From Candidatus Curtissbacteria bacterium (lineage in GTDB: Bacteria > Patescibacteriota > Microgenomatia > Curtissbacterales > GWA2-41-24): 13,632 nt of DNA. The stretch is taken from positions 1-13,632 of the forward strand of contig JACPYZ010000001.1 of the NCBI GenBank assembly GCA_016195765.1, in the 5' to 3' direction. The notes beneath the pieces were generated by a model. It made no database searches, was not told the origin of the DNA, and was given only the letters and a program-made list of their open reading frames with translations. A program made the position numbers and the translations under genes. Shown piece after piece: positions 1 to 6,740 of the stretch; position 1 is the first letter of the stretch; each line of letters begins with the position of its first letter.

Positions 1-51
1 GACGACTTTGATAGCGTCTTGTTAAAGCTACAGGCGTTAACAGTTGCTTAA
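1..51 (+). CDS. Possible C-terminal end of an upstream gene (partial)
   Basis: Frame 1 is open from the first base to a TAA at 49-51 and reads DDFDSVLLKLQALTVA, which looks like an ordinary helical protein end. The other two forward frames stop early. If real, it is the tail of a plus-strand gene converging on the minus-strand gene that ends at 89. Sixteen residues are too few to identify a family, so this is weak evidence. Confidence 0.3.
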   Translation, partial: DDFDSVLLKLQALTVA

Positions 52-88
52 GATGTCTCTCAAATTAGTTTAGGACATTTAAGGTTTA

Positions 89-976
89 TTATCTGGGTGC
101 TTTTAGTAATCTCGTTGCCCTTAATACAGAATTCATTCCCGAAAAACTGTAGGCTTCTTCAACCTTCCTCGGAAAGTCTAGCGTTTCTTTTGTTGGCACA
201 CCTGTTCCGTATTGAATACCATGTGCGCTAGCATGTCGATTTTGCACTATGAAATTAACCTGACCCTCTGTTATTCTTGTCATTTGACTATAGTAATCAC
301 TTAAAAAAGCCCTAGTCTGTTCTCCATGTTTGTCTAAAAAATTGTGCAGGTAACCCTCTTCAAGTCTTGCGTGTCCTTTTCTGTCAACATGAGCGATGTG
401 TAAGATTATTTCTTTTTCTAAATCAGAAAAACCAGTGTCGCTATATAAAACTGCTCGTGCCCATTCATGAAAATCCGCCAGAGTATCCCGAAAGAAATCT
501 ATATTGTCGGCATATGAGATAACAGCGTCTTTTGGAAAACCAAATAGTAGCCCAATCTTTTTTATCTCGTTGAGGTCTCTACTGGCAGCCGGATTAGCTT
601 CAAAACAAGCTTTGAGGGACTCATCCAAATTTTCACCGTCCTTGTAGTCTGAAAATACGTCTGGGTTTTGAGCAATTTTTTCTGCCGCTAGATCTGAATC
701 ATAAAGGTACATCCCTTGAAATTTAAACCTGTCCGGTAGTGGTAATCTTTTACATTCGTCCAAGCTTGAAGAAATTTGCGATGCGGGCTTTAGTCCCAAA
801 AAAGTATTTTGCAAGTGCTGTGCATTTTCTCCGTACCGCAAAAGCTTTCTTTGTCTTAAATTGCTAGCGGCAAAAGCAAGTTTGAAATCTGCCACACCTC
901 TTACTGCTCTTGCAAGTTCATCTGGACTTAAAAGTTCAGATGGTTGGTGTTGTCTAAATTCACTCGGGGAATCCAT
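89..976 (-). CDS. Unrecognised 295-residue soluble protein
   Basis: I do not recognise this protein. It is complete (ATG 976-974, TAA 91-89), has no signal peptide or membrane span, and is predicted to be mostly helical, with many charged residues. The most motif-like stretch is IGLLFGFPKDAVISYA around residues 141-156. It vaguely recalls the G(F/Y)PKxxxxx(F/Y) element of some uncharacterised archaeal and CPR proteins such as DUF483, but the cysteines of that motif are absent, so I do not assign it. A His-containing stretch (ILHIAHVDRKGHARLEEG, about residues 191-208) follows. The start is supported by a TAGAAT -10 box exactly six bases upstream of the ATG, implying a leaderless mRNA, and no Shine-Dalgarno sequence is present. 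It stands alone, diverging from the PUR-domain gene. Confidence 0.8.
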   Translation of the reverse strand: MDSPSEFRQHQPSELLSPDELARAVRGVADFKLAFAASNLRQRKLLRYGENAQHLQNTFLGLKPASQISSSLDECKRLPLPDRFKFQGMYLYDSDLAAEKIAQNPDVFSDYKDGENLDESLKACFEANPAASRDLNEIKKIGLLFGFPKDAVISYADNIDFFRDTLADFHEWARAVLYSDTGFSDLEKEIILHIAHVDRKGHARLEEGYLHNFLDKHGEQTRAFLSDYYSQMTRITEGQVNFIVQNRHASAHGIQYGTGVPTKETLDFPRKVEEAYSFSGMNSVLRATRLLKAPR

Positions 977-982
977 ATGTTT

Positions 983-988
983 ATTCTA
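983..988 (-). promoter_or_regulatory. -10 box TAGAAT for the gene at 976 (leaderless)
   Basis: Read on the minus strand, TAGAAT is followed by AAACAT and then the ATG at 976. This places the expected transcription start at the A of the start codon. No convincing -35 box is visible. The same six-base spacing recurs at several other genes in the window. Confidence 0.55.
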
Positions 989-1029
989 CATCCTGACTCT
1001 AAAAGATTTCTTTCGTCCAAATTGCCTAG

Positions 1030-1058
1030 TTGACTTTCGGTTTTTGTTCGGGTATTTT
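1030..1058 (+). promoter_or_regulatory. Promoter TTGACT-N17-TATTTT for the PUR-domain gene
   Basis: TTGACT at 1030-1035 and TATTTT at 1053-1058 are separated by 17 bases. Transcription would begin near 1065, giving a 35-base leader with a strong ribosome binding site (GAGGAGGTGA, about 1083-1092) before the ATG at 1100. The overlapping TATATT at 1058-1063 is an alternative -10 box. Confidence 0.5.
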
Positions 1059-1099
1059 ATATTTACTACGGTAAGAGTATTGAGAGGAGGTGAAGAGAA

Positions 1100-1336
1100 A
1101 TGGATACGAAAGATAGTTCAAAAAACACAATTAAATCGGTGAATTTTAGAATTGGTAACAAAACTTTCTTTTTTGATGTAAAAATTGCATCGAATGATGG
1201 AAAATATTTAAAGGTAACTGAATCTAGATTCATGGGAGAAGGAGAAGACAGAGTAAGAAATTCTGTTGTACTTTTCCCCAAAGAGATAAAGGATTTCCAA
1301 GAAAATTTAAAAAATATAATTGGTTATCTTAACTGA
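1100..1336 (+). CDS. Small PUR-domain (DUF3276-like) nucleic-acid-binding protein
   Basis: This 78-residue protein fits a single PUR-alpha repeat, the family that includes Borrelia BpuR and the DUF3276 proteins of Bacteroidetes. The signature is visible as a basic-aromatic strand FRIGNKTFFFDVK (about residues 16-28), then strand LKVTESR (about 37-43), then a C-terminal helix with FPKEIKDFQENLKNIIGYL. PUR proteins bind single-stranded DNA or RNA, usually as dimers of the repeat. Function here as a small RNA- or DNA-binding regulator is therefore inference from the family. The ATG is preceded by GAGGAGGTGA with good spacing, unlike the leaderless neighbours. A two-way terminator follows at 1379-1410. 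I am confident of the fold family but not of the target. Confidence 0.75.
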   Translation: MDTKDSSKNTIKSVNFRIGNKTFFFDVKIASNDGKYLKVTESRFMGEGEDRVRNSVVLFPKEIKDFQENLKNIIGYLN

Positions 1337-1378
1337 GGTGTAAAAGCGTGCCGGCGCGTACTTATTTTATGAAACAAT

Positions 1379-1410
1379 AAAAACAGGCAACTAGCGTGTC
1401 ACCTGTTTTT
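1379..1410. terminator. Bidirectional intrinsic terminator
   Basis: AAAAACAGG at 1379-1387 pairs with CCTGTTTTT at 1402-1410, a 9-bp stem with a 14-base loop. On the plus strand it ends in a T-run after the PUR gene. On the minus strand the complementary A-tract also becomes a T-run, so it can stop the convergent 22-codon ORF as well. Confidence 0.7.
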
Positions 1411-1442
1411 AAAGTCTACTTGCTCTACTTTTGACTGCTACG

Positions 1443-1511
1443 TTACATAGCACTGTCTTCTGTTTCTGAATAATCTTGCGTGTCTGAATCTGTTTGTTGG
1501 TCTTTGTCCAT
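1443..1511 (-). CDS. 22-residue highly acidic small ORF with strong ribosome binding site
   Basis: Minus-strand ATG at 1511-1509 begins a 22-codon ORF (TAA at 1445-1443). The product starts MDKDQQTD and contains eight Asp/Glu and a single Lys, so it should be disordered and very acidic. Three things support expression: GGAAAGGAGG placed five bases before the ATG, a TATAAA -10-like box just upstream (about 1532-1527), and the terminator at 1379-1410 following the stop. I recognise no family. It could be a small regulatory peptide, or a translated decoy in a small RNA transcribed from 1520 to 1379. It diverges from greA. Confidence 0.5.
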   Translation of the reverse strand: MDKDQQTDSDTQDYSETEDSAM

Positions 1512-1599
1512 TTACTCCTCCTTTCCGCTTTATAGATGATCTCAAAGCGCAAAAAGAAAACAATCATAGAAATGTAAGCAAAATGACAGAAAAAGCAGA

Positions 1600-1605
1600 T
1601 ATAAT
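1600..1605 (+). promoter_or_regulatory. -10 box TATAAT for greA (leaderless)
   Basis: A perfect TATAAT is followed by six bases and the greA ATG at 1612. The transcript should start at or next to the start codon. No Shine-Dalgarno sequence and no clear -35 box are visible. Confidence 0.65.
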
Positions 1606-1611
1606 AGCGAT

Positions 1612-2079
1612 ATGAAAAAACCAATTGAACTTCATGTGACAAAAGAGGGATACGCAAACCTGCAAAACGAATTCAATGCGCTCACAGAACGCAGACCTGG
1701 AGTGCTGACGCGTATGGTAGCAGCACGCGAACAAGGAGATCTTTCTGAAAATGCCGGTTACCATGCAGCCAAAGAAGAACTTGGCCGCATTGATAGGCGT
1801 CTTCGGGAACTAAAGGTCATGCTGAGGTTTGCAGATATCATTGAGGCAACAGGCTATGACACAGTTAGTTTTGGAGGAAGCGTCAAAGTAAAAATTGATG
1901 GTGATGAAATGGATTATGCGATTGTCAGCGCAATAGAAGCGGATCCCATGAAAGGCAAAGTTTCTGATTCGTCCCCAATTGGAAAAGCCCTTTTGGGTAA
2001 AAAAGTTGGCGAAAAAGTAAATATTGAAACCCCGGGTGGCACGGTTATCTATGAAATATTAGAAATTAAAGCTTCTTAA
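1612..2079 (+). CDS. greA: Transcription elongation factor GreA
   Basis: This 155-residue protein matches full-length GreA, which enters the RNA polymerase secondary channel and stimulates cleavage of backtracked RNA. The N-terminal coiled coil spans about residues 1-75. It carries the tip motif REQGDLSENAGYHAAKEE, with the catalytic acidic pair at about D43 and E46, equivalent to E. coli D41 and E44. The C-terminal FKBP-like domain contains VKVKIDGDEMDYAIVSA and the characteristic SDSSPIGKALLGKKVGE stretch. The start is fixed by the TATAAT six bases upstream. The gene ends in TTAA (2076-2079), where its TAA overlaps the TAA of the convergent transporter gene. Confidence 0.97.
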   Translation: MKKPIELHVTKEGYANLQNEFNALTERRPGVLTRMVAAREQGDLSENAGYHAAKEELGRIDRRLRELKVMLRFADIIEATGYDTVSFGGSVKVKIDGDEMDYAIVSAIEADPMKGKVSDSSPIGKALLGKKVGEKVNIETPGGTVIYEILEIKAS

Positions 2080-3119
2080 CTACCCCAAGCAGATTCTTTT
2101 TTAACACCACGTCTAAGAACTTTAAAGGAAAGCCAAAAACAAATAAGAGCGCATGTTGCCGAGGCGATAAAAGGTAGGCGTATGGCAAAAGTTGCCAGAG
2201 TGCCGCCAAGGAGTGGACCTACTATTGTTCCGATACTCACATAAGAGGCATTGAGCCCTTGAATAGAACCTTGGGATTTCTCGTCTGTTTCGCGGGAAAG
2301 AATTGTCTGAATAAGAGGAGCAACAAATGAATTGGCAAAACCAAAAATTGCCGTTGTTATTATAAAGAGAATTAAGTTTCTAACAAGAAATAATCCTAGA
2401 AATGCACCGGCTGCCAAAAGAACACATGCTGAGAGCAATGTTTTTTCGTGGAATCTCTTAACCAGACGCGGAAGAATCAAAGCCTGACAAATTAGACCGA
2501 TTATGCCAATTAGGGTAAAGTTTGTGGCAATTTGATTTGCACTAAGATGCATTTCTTTTACAGAAAATGGTTGGTAGGCAAAAATGAGAATCCCAAAGGC
2601 TGTGTTAAAAAATAAAGTGATTAGAAGGGTTGTGCCAACGTTGGGGTCAACTGTGGCTTTTAAAAGTTTTGGAATATCAAAAAGCTTACTTTTATGAACC
2701 TGGCCTATATGTTTGTTGGTTTCTGGCAGCAAGATTGCGGTTAAGATAACGGCAATTGTTGCAACAACACCGGCGATTATAAACGGCAGTGCGGGGTTAA
2801 TACCAACGGTGAAAGCGGAAATTGCTGGCCCGAACACAAAACCGAAACCGAATGATGCACCGATTATGCCAAAGCCTTTTGCTCTGTCCTTAGGAGCTGT
2901 TGTATCGGAAATAACTGCTGCTGCAACGGGAATATTGCCTGCTGTCAAACCATCTAGGGCCCGGGCAAGATAAAGAAAAATTGCGTTTGGTGCAAAGGCC
3001 GCCATAAAAAAAGAAACTGCTGTACCTGCAATTGAAATCAACAAAAGCGGTTTGCGACCATATTTATCCGAGAGCCTACCAATAATTGGTGTTGAAAGAA
3101 ACTGACAAACAGAAAACAA
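2076..3119 (-). CDS. Major facilitator superfamily transporter, N-terminally short
   Basis: The 347 residues carry MFS hallmarks. The motif A loop GRLSDKYGRKP is at about residues 14-24, RALDGLTAG lies in the fourth span, and the motif C-like stretch GASFGFGFVFGPA is in the fifth. A hydrophilic central loop (about ETNKHIGQVHKSK) is followed by a second hydrophobic half. It resembles TetA-like drug:H+ antiporters, but the substrate cannot be told. In full proteins motif A joins spans 2 and 3, so span 1 and part of span 2 are missing (about 50 residues). The frame continues upstream as SSSLLFSL, extending span 2, but reaches a TAG at 3155-3153 with no ATG or GTG. The only standard start is TTG at 3119. 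It lies 37 bases behind cysS. It may be a 5'-truncated pseudogene, or the junction may be misassembled. Confidence 0.8.
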   Translation of the reverse strand: MFSVCQFLSTPIIGRLSDKYGRKPLLLISIAGTAVSFFMAAFAPNAIFLYLARALDGLTAGNIPVAAAVISDTTAPKDRAKGFGIIGASFGFGFVFGPAISAFTVGINPALPFIIAGVVATIAVILTAILLPETNKHIGQVHKSKLFDIPKLLKATVDPNVGTTLLITLFFNTAFGILIFAYQPFSVKEMHLSANQIATNFTLIGIIGLICQALILPRLVKRFHEKTLLSACVLLAAGAFLGLFLVRNLILFIITTAIFGFANSFVAPLIQTILSRETDEKSQGSIQGLNASYVSIGTIVGPLLGGTLATFAIRLPFIASATCALICFWLSFKVLRRGVKKESAWGS

Positions 3120-3156
3120 TGAAAATAAAAGGCTGGAAGAGCAAACATTTATCTAA

Positions 3157-4314
3157 CTAAACTTTGATTCCAAGGATTTTCAGACCCGTGGGAATAATTG
3201 CTTTTTTTGTTTCGTTTTTTGATTTTGCAATATCGGTCAAAATTTGGAAAGCTTTTGAGGTATCTAGGTCATTATCGAGCGCTAACAAAAATTCGGGGGC
3301 GATTTGCTTTAACCGTTTGAAGCTCAAGATTTTCTGATCTAGGCAACAAGGCTCAAAAGCTTTAATTGCATTTTTTGCCACCACAAACTCTGCTTCGTCG
3401 TAGTTAAAACTAGTCCGGTAATGATGCATTGCAAGAAAGGTTCGTAGTTCTGAGGCCGTGTAGGTTTTTAAAAGATCATGAACGAAGATCATATTTCCTA
3501 AAGATTTGCTCATTTTTTTGCCTTCTGAATAAACCATCGCCGTATGCATCCAAGTTTTTACAAATTTTTTATCAGTAAAGTTTTCGCTTTGGGCAATTTC
3601 GCTTTCATGGTGAGGAAAAATTAAGTCTTGCCCTCCGCCATGGATTGTTAGGGTGGAGCCAAGGTAACGCATAGACATGGCAGAACATTCAATATGCCAC
3701 CCTGGTCTGCCCTGGCCCCAAGGAGAATTCCATGACGGTTCGTCTGGATGTTGTTGTGCTTGCCAAAGAACAAAGTCTAGTTCGTTTTTTTTATTCGGAT
3801 CTATGGGGAAGTTTCCACGATCATTGGCGATTTCAAGCATAGCTTTATAATTAAATTTTGAGAGTTTGCCAAAATTTTTATCTTTTTTAACATCAAAATA
3901 TACGGAGTTATTAATGACATACGCGCCACCTTTTTTAATAAGTCCTTGGATTATTTTTTGCATCTGGGAAATGTTTTCTGTCGCTTTTGGAATATGGTCG
4001 GGGTGAAGCGCGTTTAAGGCATGCATATTTTTAAAGTGAGAAATTGTTTCGTGATTACCGAGTTCTTTCCAAGTAGTTTTTAGAGCATGGGCACGTATTA
4101 AAATGTCGTCGTCAATATCAGTTACGTTTTGAACATAAGTGACGTTTGCCCCCAAAAATCGTAAATATCTGACAAGTATGTCGTAAGTTACAAAGGTAAA
4201 AGCATGACCAAGATGTGTTGTGTCATAAGGGGTGATACCACAAACGTAAATGCCGATTGGCTGTTTTAGCTCAATCTCTTCTATTTTTTCCGAGTATGTA
4301 TTGTAAATTTTCAA
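3157..4314 (-). CDS. cysS: Cysteinyl-tRNA synthetase, short form
   Basis: This class I synthetase charges tRNA-Cys with cysteine. The ATP-binding HIGH motif appears as HLGH at residues 34-37, and KMSKS is complete at 267-271. The zinc ligands that read cysteine match the E. coli set: C25, C210, H235 and E239. HGGGQDLIFPHHESEIAQSE is typical of the family. At 385 residues it is about 75 shorter than E. coli CysRS (461) and ends soon after the LDNDLDTSKAF helix, so most of the C-terminal tRNA-binding part is absent. Mycothiol ligase MshC is a similar shorter relative, but its pathway is actinobacterial and I consider it unlikely. The start is TTG at 4314; an in-frame stop upstream leaves no ATG or GTG. 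It lies 54 bases behind gltX, with a possible TACAAT -10 box at 4347-4342. Confidence 0.93.
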   Translation of the reverse strand: MKIYNTYSEKIEEIELKQPIGIYVCGITPYDTTHLGHAFTFVTYDILVRYLRFLGANVTYVQNVTDIDDDILIRAHALKTTWKELGNHETISHFKNMHALNALHPDHIPKATENISQMQKIIQGLIKKGGAYVINNSVYFDVKKDKNFGKLSKFNYKAMLEIANDRGNFPIDPNKKNELDFVLWQAQQHPDEPSWNSPWGQGRPGWHIECSAMSMRYLGSTLTIHGGGQDLIFPHHESEIAQSENFTDKKFVKTWMHTAMVYSEGKKMSKSLGNMIFVHDLLKTYTASELRTFLAMHHYRTSFNYDEAEFVVAKNAIKAFEPCCLDQKILSFKRLKQIAPEFLLALDNDLDTSKAFQILTDIAKSKNETKKAIIPTGLKILGIKV

Positions 4315-4341
4315 TTGTGATCTTGGGTAAACTTAGTAAGT

Positions 4342-4347
4342 ATTGTA
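4342..4347 (-). promoter_or_regulatory. Possible -10 box TACAAT upstream of cysS
   Basis: Minus-strand TACAAT lies in the gltX-cysS gap and would start transcription about 20 bases before the TTG start. There is no clear -35 or extended -10 element. cysS may equally be read from the gltX promoter. Confidence 0.3.
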
Positions 4348-4368
4348 CGGGCAATAATTACAACAGAT

Positions 4369-5691
4369 TTATCTTTTACTATTCGCTGCTTCGTTTAAAC
4401 GAGTGAGCGTCTCTTCTTTTCCTAGTATTTCCATTGCTGGAAAAATTGGTGGAGTAACTAACTTGCCAGACAAGGCAATGCCAATGCTTCTATACATTTG
4501 CGCTTTTTGCAAATTATTTTTTTCCATTACACTTTGGACGATCTTTGAAATTTCTTCTTCATTCCAAGCATTTATTTTTATTAGATCTGTAATTATTTCT
4601 TCGAATTGTTGTTGAGTAATTGTAATATCTTTCTGGTTTTCTTTTAGATTTGGTTTTTCGAAAAATAGAGCGCCCAAAAGCCCAAAGTCATCCAGGGTCA
4701 CCATTCTATCTTTAACAATTGGTAAAATTTGATTAATTTTTTCTTCAGAATATCTAGGGTATCTTTCGTTTATTCTACGAGCAAGATCATCGCTTTGAAG
4801 ATTCTTAATCCATTCCTTATTAAACCAATTCAACTTTTCAACATTAAAAATTGGGCTATTTTTATTAATACGATCAATTGAAAATTCTTGTGCTAATTCT
4901 GTTTGTGTAAATATTTCGCGTTCATCTTTTGGTGCCCAACCGAGAAATGCTAAAAAGTTGATAATGGCTTCTGGTAAATAACCTTCTTCTACAAATTCTA
5001 TTACTGATTTTGCGCCTTGCCTTTTGGAAAGCTTTTTGTGATCCGTGCCAAGAATTGCAGGTACGTGGACGAAGATTGGCGGCTCCCATCCAAAGGCTTG
5101 ATATAAAAGAAGATGCTTGGGAGTTGAGGGTATCCACTCATCACCGCGAAAAACATGGGTTATTTGCGTCTGGTGATCGTCAATAACATTCGCAAAATGA
5201 TATGTTGGGTAACCATCTGATTTTAGAGTGACAAAATCTTCTAGCACGTCCGACTTGAACTCTACATTTCCGTGAACTGCATCATCCCAACTAAGTTTTT
5301 TATTTTTGGGTATTTTGAAACGCCATGCGCCCTCGTCTTCGTAAACTAATTTTTTTTCTTTAAGTATTTCTAAATGCTTTTTATAAACATCCAGTCTTTT
5401 TGACTGATACATTTCTTCTTCATGAAAATCCAGTCCGAGCAAACTTAAACTTTCTTTTATTTTTTCTACTGCTTCTGGAACCAGTCTGGTTCTGTCTGTA
5501 TCTTCTATCCTCAGCAGAAATTGGCCTTGTTCTTTTTTGGCGAATAGATAATTAAAAAGAGCAGTTCTAATATTGCCAATGTGCGGTATTCCTGTCGGGG
5601 AAGGCGCGTAACGAACACGCACTTTTTGAGACTTGGCCGCGCTGGATTTACTCGAGGCTATTTTCGGCTCAGTTTCGGTAGCTTTTAGCAT
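4369..5691 (-). CDS. gltX: Glutamyl-tRNA synthetase
   Basis: This 440-residue class I enzyme attaches glutamate to tRNA-Glu. In organisms without GlnRS it also charges tRNA-Gln, for later amidation. RYAPSPTG is at residues 27-34 and the HIGH-type HIGN at 37-40. RIEDTDRTR follows at about 61-69, and the KMSKS-type loop KKLSKRQG is at 219-226. The helical anticodon-binding domain is complete to GIALSGKLVTPPIFPAME near the end. A Lys/Ser/Ala-rich extension of about 23 residues precedes the usual start. The ATG at 5691 is nevertheless supported by an extended -10 promoter (TGATACAAT) six bases upstream, which makes the mRNA leaderless. Whether it is discriminating cannot be read from this window. 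It precedes cysS and diverges across 14 bp from a membrane protein. Confidence 0.96.
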   Translation of the reverse strand: MLKATETEPKIASSKSSAAKSQKVRVRYAPSPTGIPHIGNIRTALFNYLFAKKEQGQFLLRIEDTDRTRLVPEAVEKIKESLSLLGLDFHEEEMYQSKRLDVYKKHLEILKEKKLVYEDEGAWRFKIPKNKKLSWDDAVHGNVEFKSDVLEDFVTLKSDGYPTYHFANVIDDHQTQITHVFRGDEWIPSTPKHLLLYQAFGWEPPIFVHVPAILGTDHKKLSKRQGAKSVIEFVEEGYLPEAIINFLAFLGWAPKDEREIFTQTELAQEFSIDRINKNSPIFNVEKLNWFNKEWIKNLQSDDLARRINERYPRYSEEKINQILPIVKDRMVTLDDFGLLGALFFEKPNLKENQKDITITQQQFEEIITDLIKINAWNEEEISKIVQSVMEKNNLQKAQMYRSIGIALSGKLVTPPIFPAMEILGKEETLTRLNEAANSKR

Positions 5692-5699
5692 GGTAGAAT
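5691..5699 (+). promoter_or_regulatory. Extended -10 promoter TGGTAGAAT for the gene at 5706
   Basis: Plus-strand TG-G-TAGAAT is followed by TGTATC and the ATG at 5706. It overlaps the gltX -10 box by two base pairs, so the two divergent promoters cannot both be melted at once. Confidence 0.6.
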
Positions 5700-5706
5700 T
5701 GTATCA
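5698..5706 (-). promoter_or_regulatory. Extended -10 promoter TGATACAAT for gltX
   Basis: Minus-strand TG-A-TACAAT (5706 to 5698) is followed by six bases and the gltX ATG at 5691. The TG of the extended element is the complement of part of the start codon of the opposite gene. Transcription should begin at the start codon. Confidence 0.6.
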
Positions 5707-6740
5707 TGATCGATCTTACGACTTCTGCTGATTTCCTTAGAAGGTCTTCTGTGGGTATTGTGGTTGGCATTTTAATCCTGATACTTATTATTGTTGGCTA
5801 TATGTTTCGCAATGATGTTAAAAATACGATTTTCCCACAAAAGCCTCCACCTGCTACCGTTGCCTTTGGAATGCTTCCAAAATTTAACTTGGCAGTAGGG
5901 TATGCTGCAAAAAATAATATCGCTTACACCTTGCAAACTGTGACCGGTGATTTACCCGCCCTTAGTGACAAAGCAAAAGTTTTTGCAATCGCTGTCAAAG
6001 AACCCACATTTGGCGCACCGGCTCAAGTTAAATTGCGGGCTGCAAAACTCGGTTTTGATGGAAATCCAATTGATGTCGGTGGGCAACTGATGAGTTTTGT
6101 TGATACGAGAAATAATCAGAGAACACTGAAAATAAACAGTCTGACTGGTGACATTCTGCTAGAAAGTAATTACCTTTCTACGCAGGAAGTACTTACAACA
6201 AGACCAAGTAGCATTGACGAAGCCAAAATGACGGCAGAGGATTTTTTTCATAGTGCAGGTTTGAACTTTGATGATTATGACCGGAAACAACCCGAAGTAA
6301 AAAGCTTTCGTGTTGATGGAAGTAATTTAGTTGAAGCGAATTCTCTGGCGACAACGAATGTTATACAGGTGACCTACAATCACGTCGCAATAGATAAGAT
6401 GCCTGTTGTTTACCCAAAACAAAAAAATAGTAATGTGGCCGCAATTGTTGCCAGAAGCGGTGTGGTTGAGGCAAAGATTATAAATCTGAACGTATTAAAA
6501 AATAAGTTTTCTACTTATCCCTTAAAGGGAGTTCAAAAAGCATATGAGGATCTAAAAGCAGGAAGAGCTGCTTTTGATGACCGGTTTGATGGTGACAGTT
6601 TGACTATAACTTCTGTTTCTTTAGGCTATGTCGACAGCGGATCTGAAACTGCATATTTGATGCCCGTTTATATTTTCAACAGCAGTACAGGTTTGAAAGT
6701 ATATGTCAGCGCAGTTGATGATTCTTGGATTAAGGGTTAA
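5706..6740 (+). CDS. Single-span membrane protein with large extracytoplasmic domain
   Basis: I do not recognise a named family. The 344-residue protein has one N-terminal membrane anchor (about residues 16-34, GIVVGILILILIIVGYMF), a Pro-rich linker (KPPPATVAFG), and about 290 residues that should lie outside the membrane. The C-terminal part (AYEDLKAGRAAF, then ITSVSLGYVDSGS, then YLMPVYIF) resembles the beta-rich ends of YycH/YycI or PepSY-like proteins. That comparison is by eye and uncertain. No catalytic motif is visible. The start is set by a TAGAAT box six bases upstream. Its end overlaps the end of convergent dacA by 11 bp. A role in the cell envelope is inference from topology and the neighbouring peptidoglycan gene. 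Confidence 0.8.
   Translation: MIDLTTSADFLRRSSVGIVVGILILILIIVGYMFRNDVKNTIFPQKPPPATVAFGMLPKFNLAVGYAAKNNIAYTLQTVTGDLPALSDKAKVFAIAVKEPTFGAPAQVKLRAAKLGFDGNPIDVGGQLMSFVDTRNNQRTLKINSLTGDILLESNYLSTQEVLTTRPSSIDEAKMTAEDFFHSAGLNFDDYDRKQPEVKSFRVDGSNLVEANSLATTNVIQVTYNHVAIDKMPVVYPKQKNSNVAAIVARSGVVEAKIINLNVLKNKFSTYPLKGVQKAYEDLKAGRAAFDDRFDGDSLTITSVSLGYVDSGSETAYLMPVYIFNSSTGLKVYVSAVDDSWIKG

Noticed and set aside
53..78. Hairpin ATGTC/GACAT as a terminator for the gene ending at 89
   Set aside because: Only five base pairs with a long loop and no T-run on either strand.
861..1142. 93-codon plus-strand ORF
   Set aside because: It overlaps the start of the 295-residue gene antisense and the start of the PUR gene out of frame, and lacks a ribosome binding site.
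1409..1764. 82- and 66-codon minus-strand ORFs over the greA start
   Set aside because: They lie antisense to greA or out of frame with the better supported 22-codon ORF. Their Phe/Cys-rich translations look like antisense shadows.
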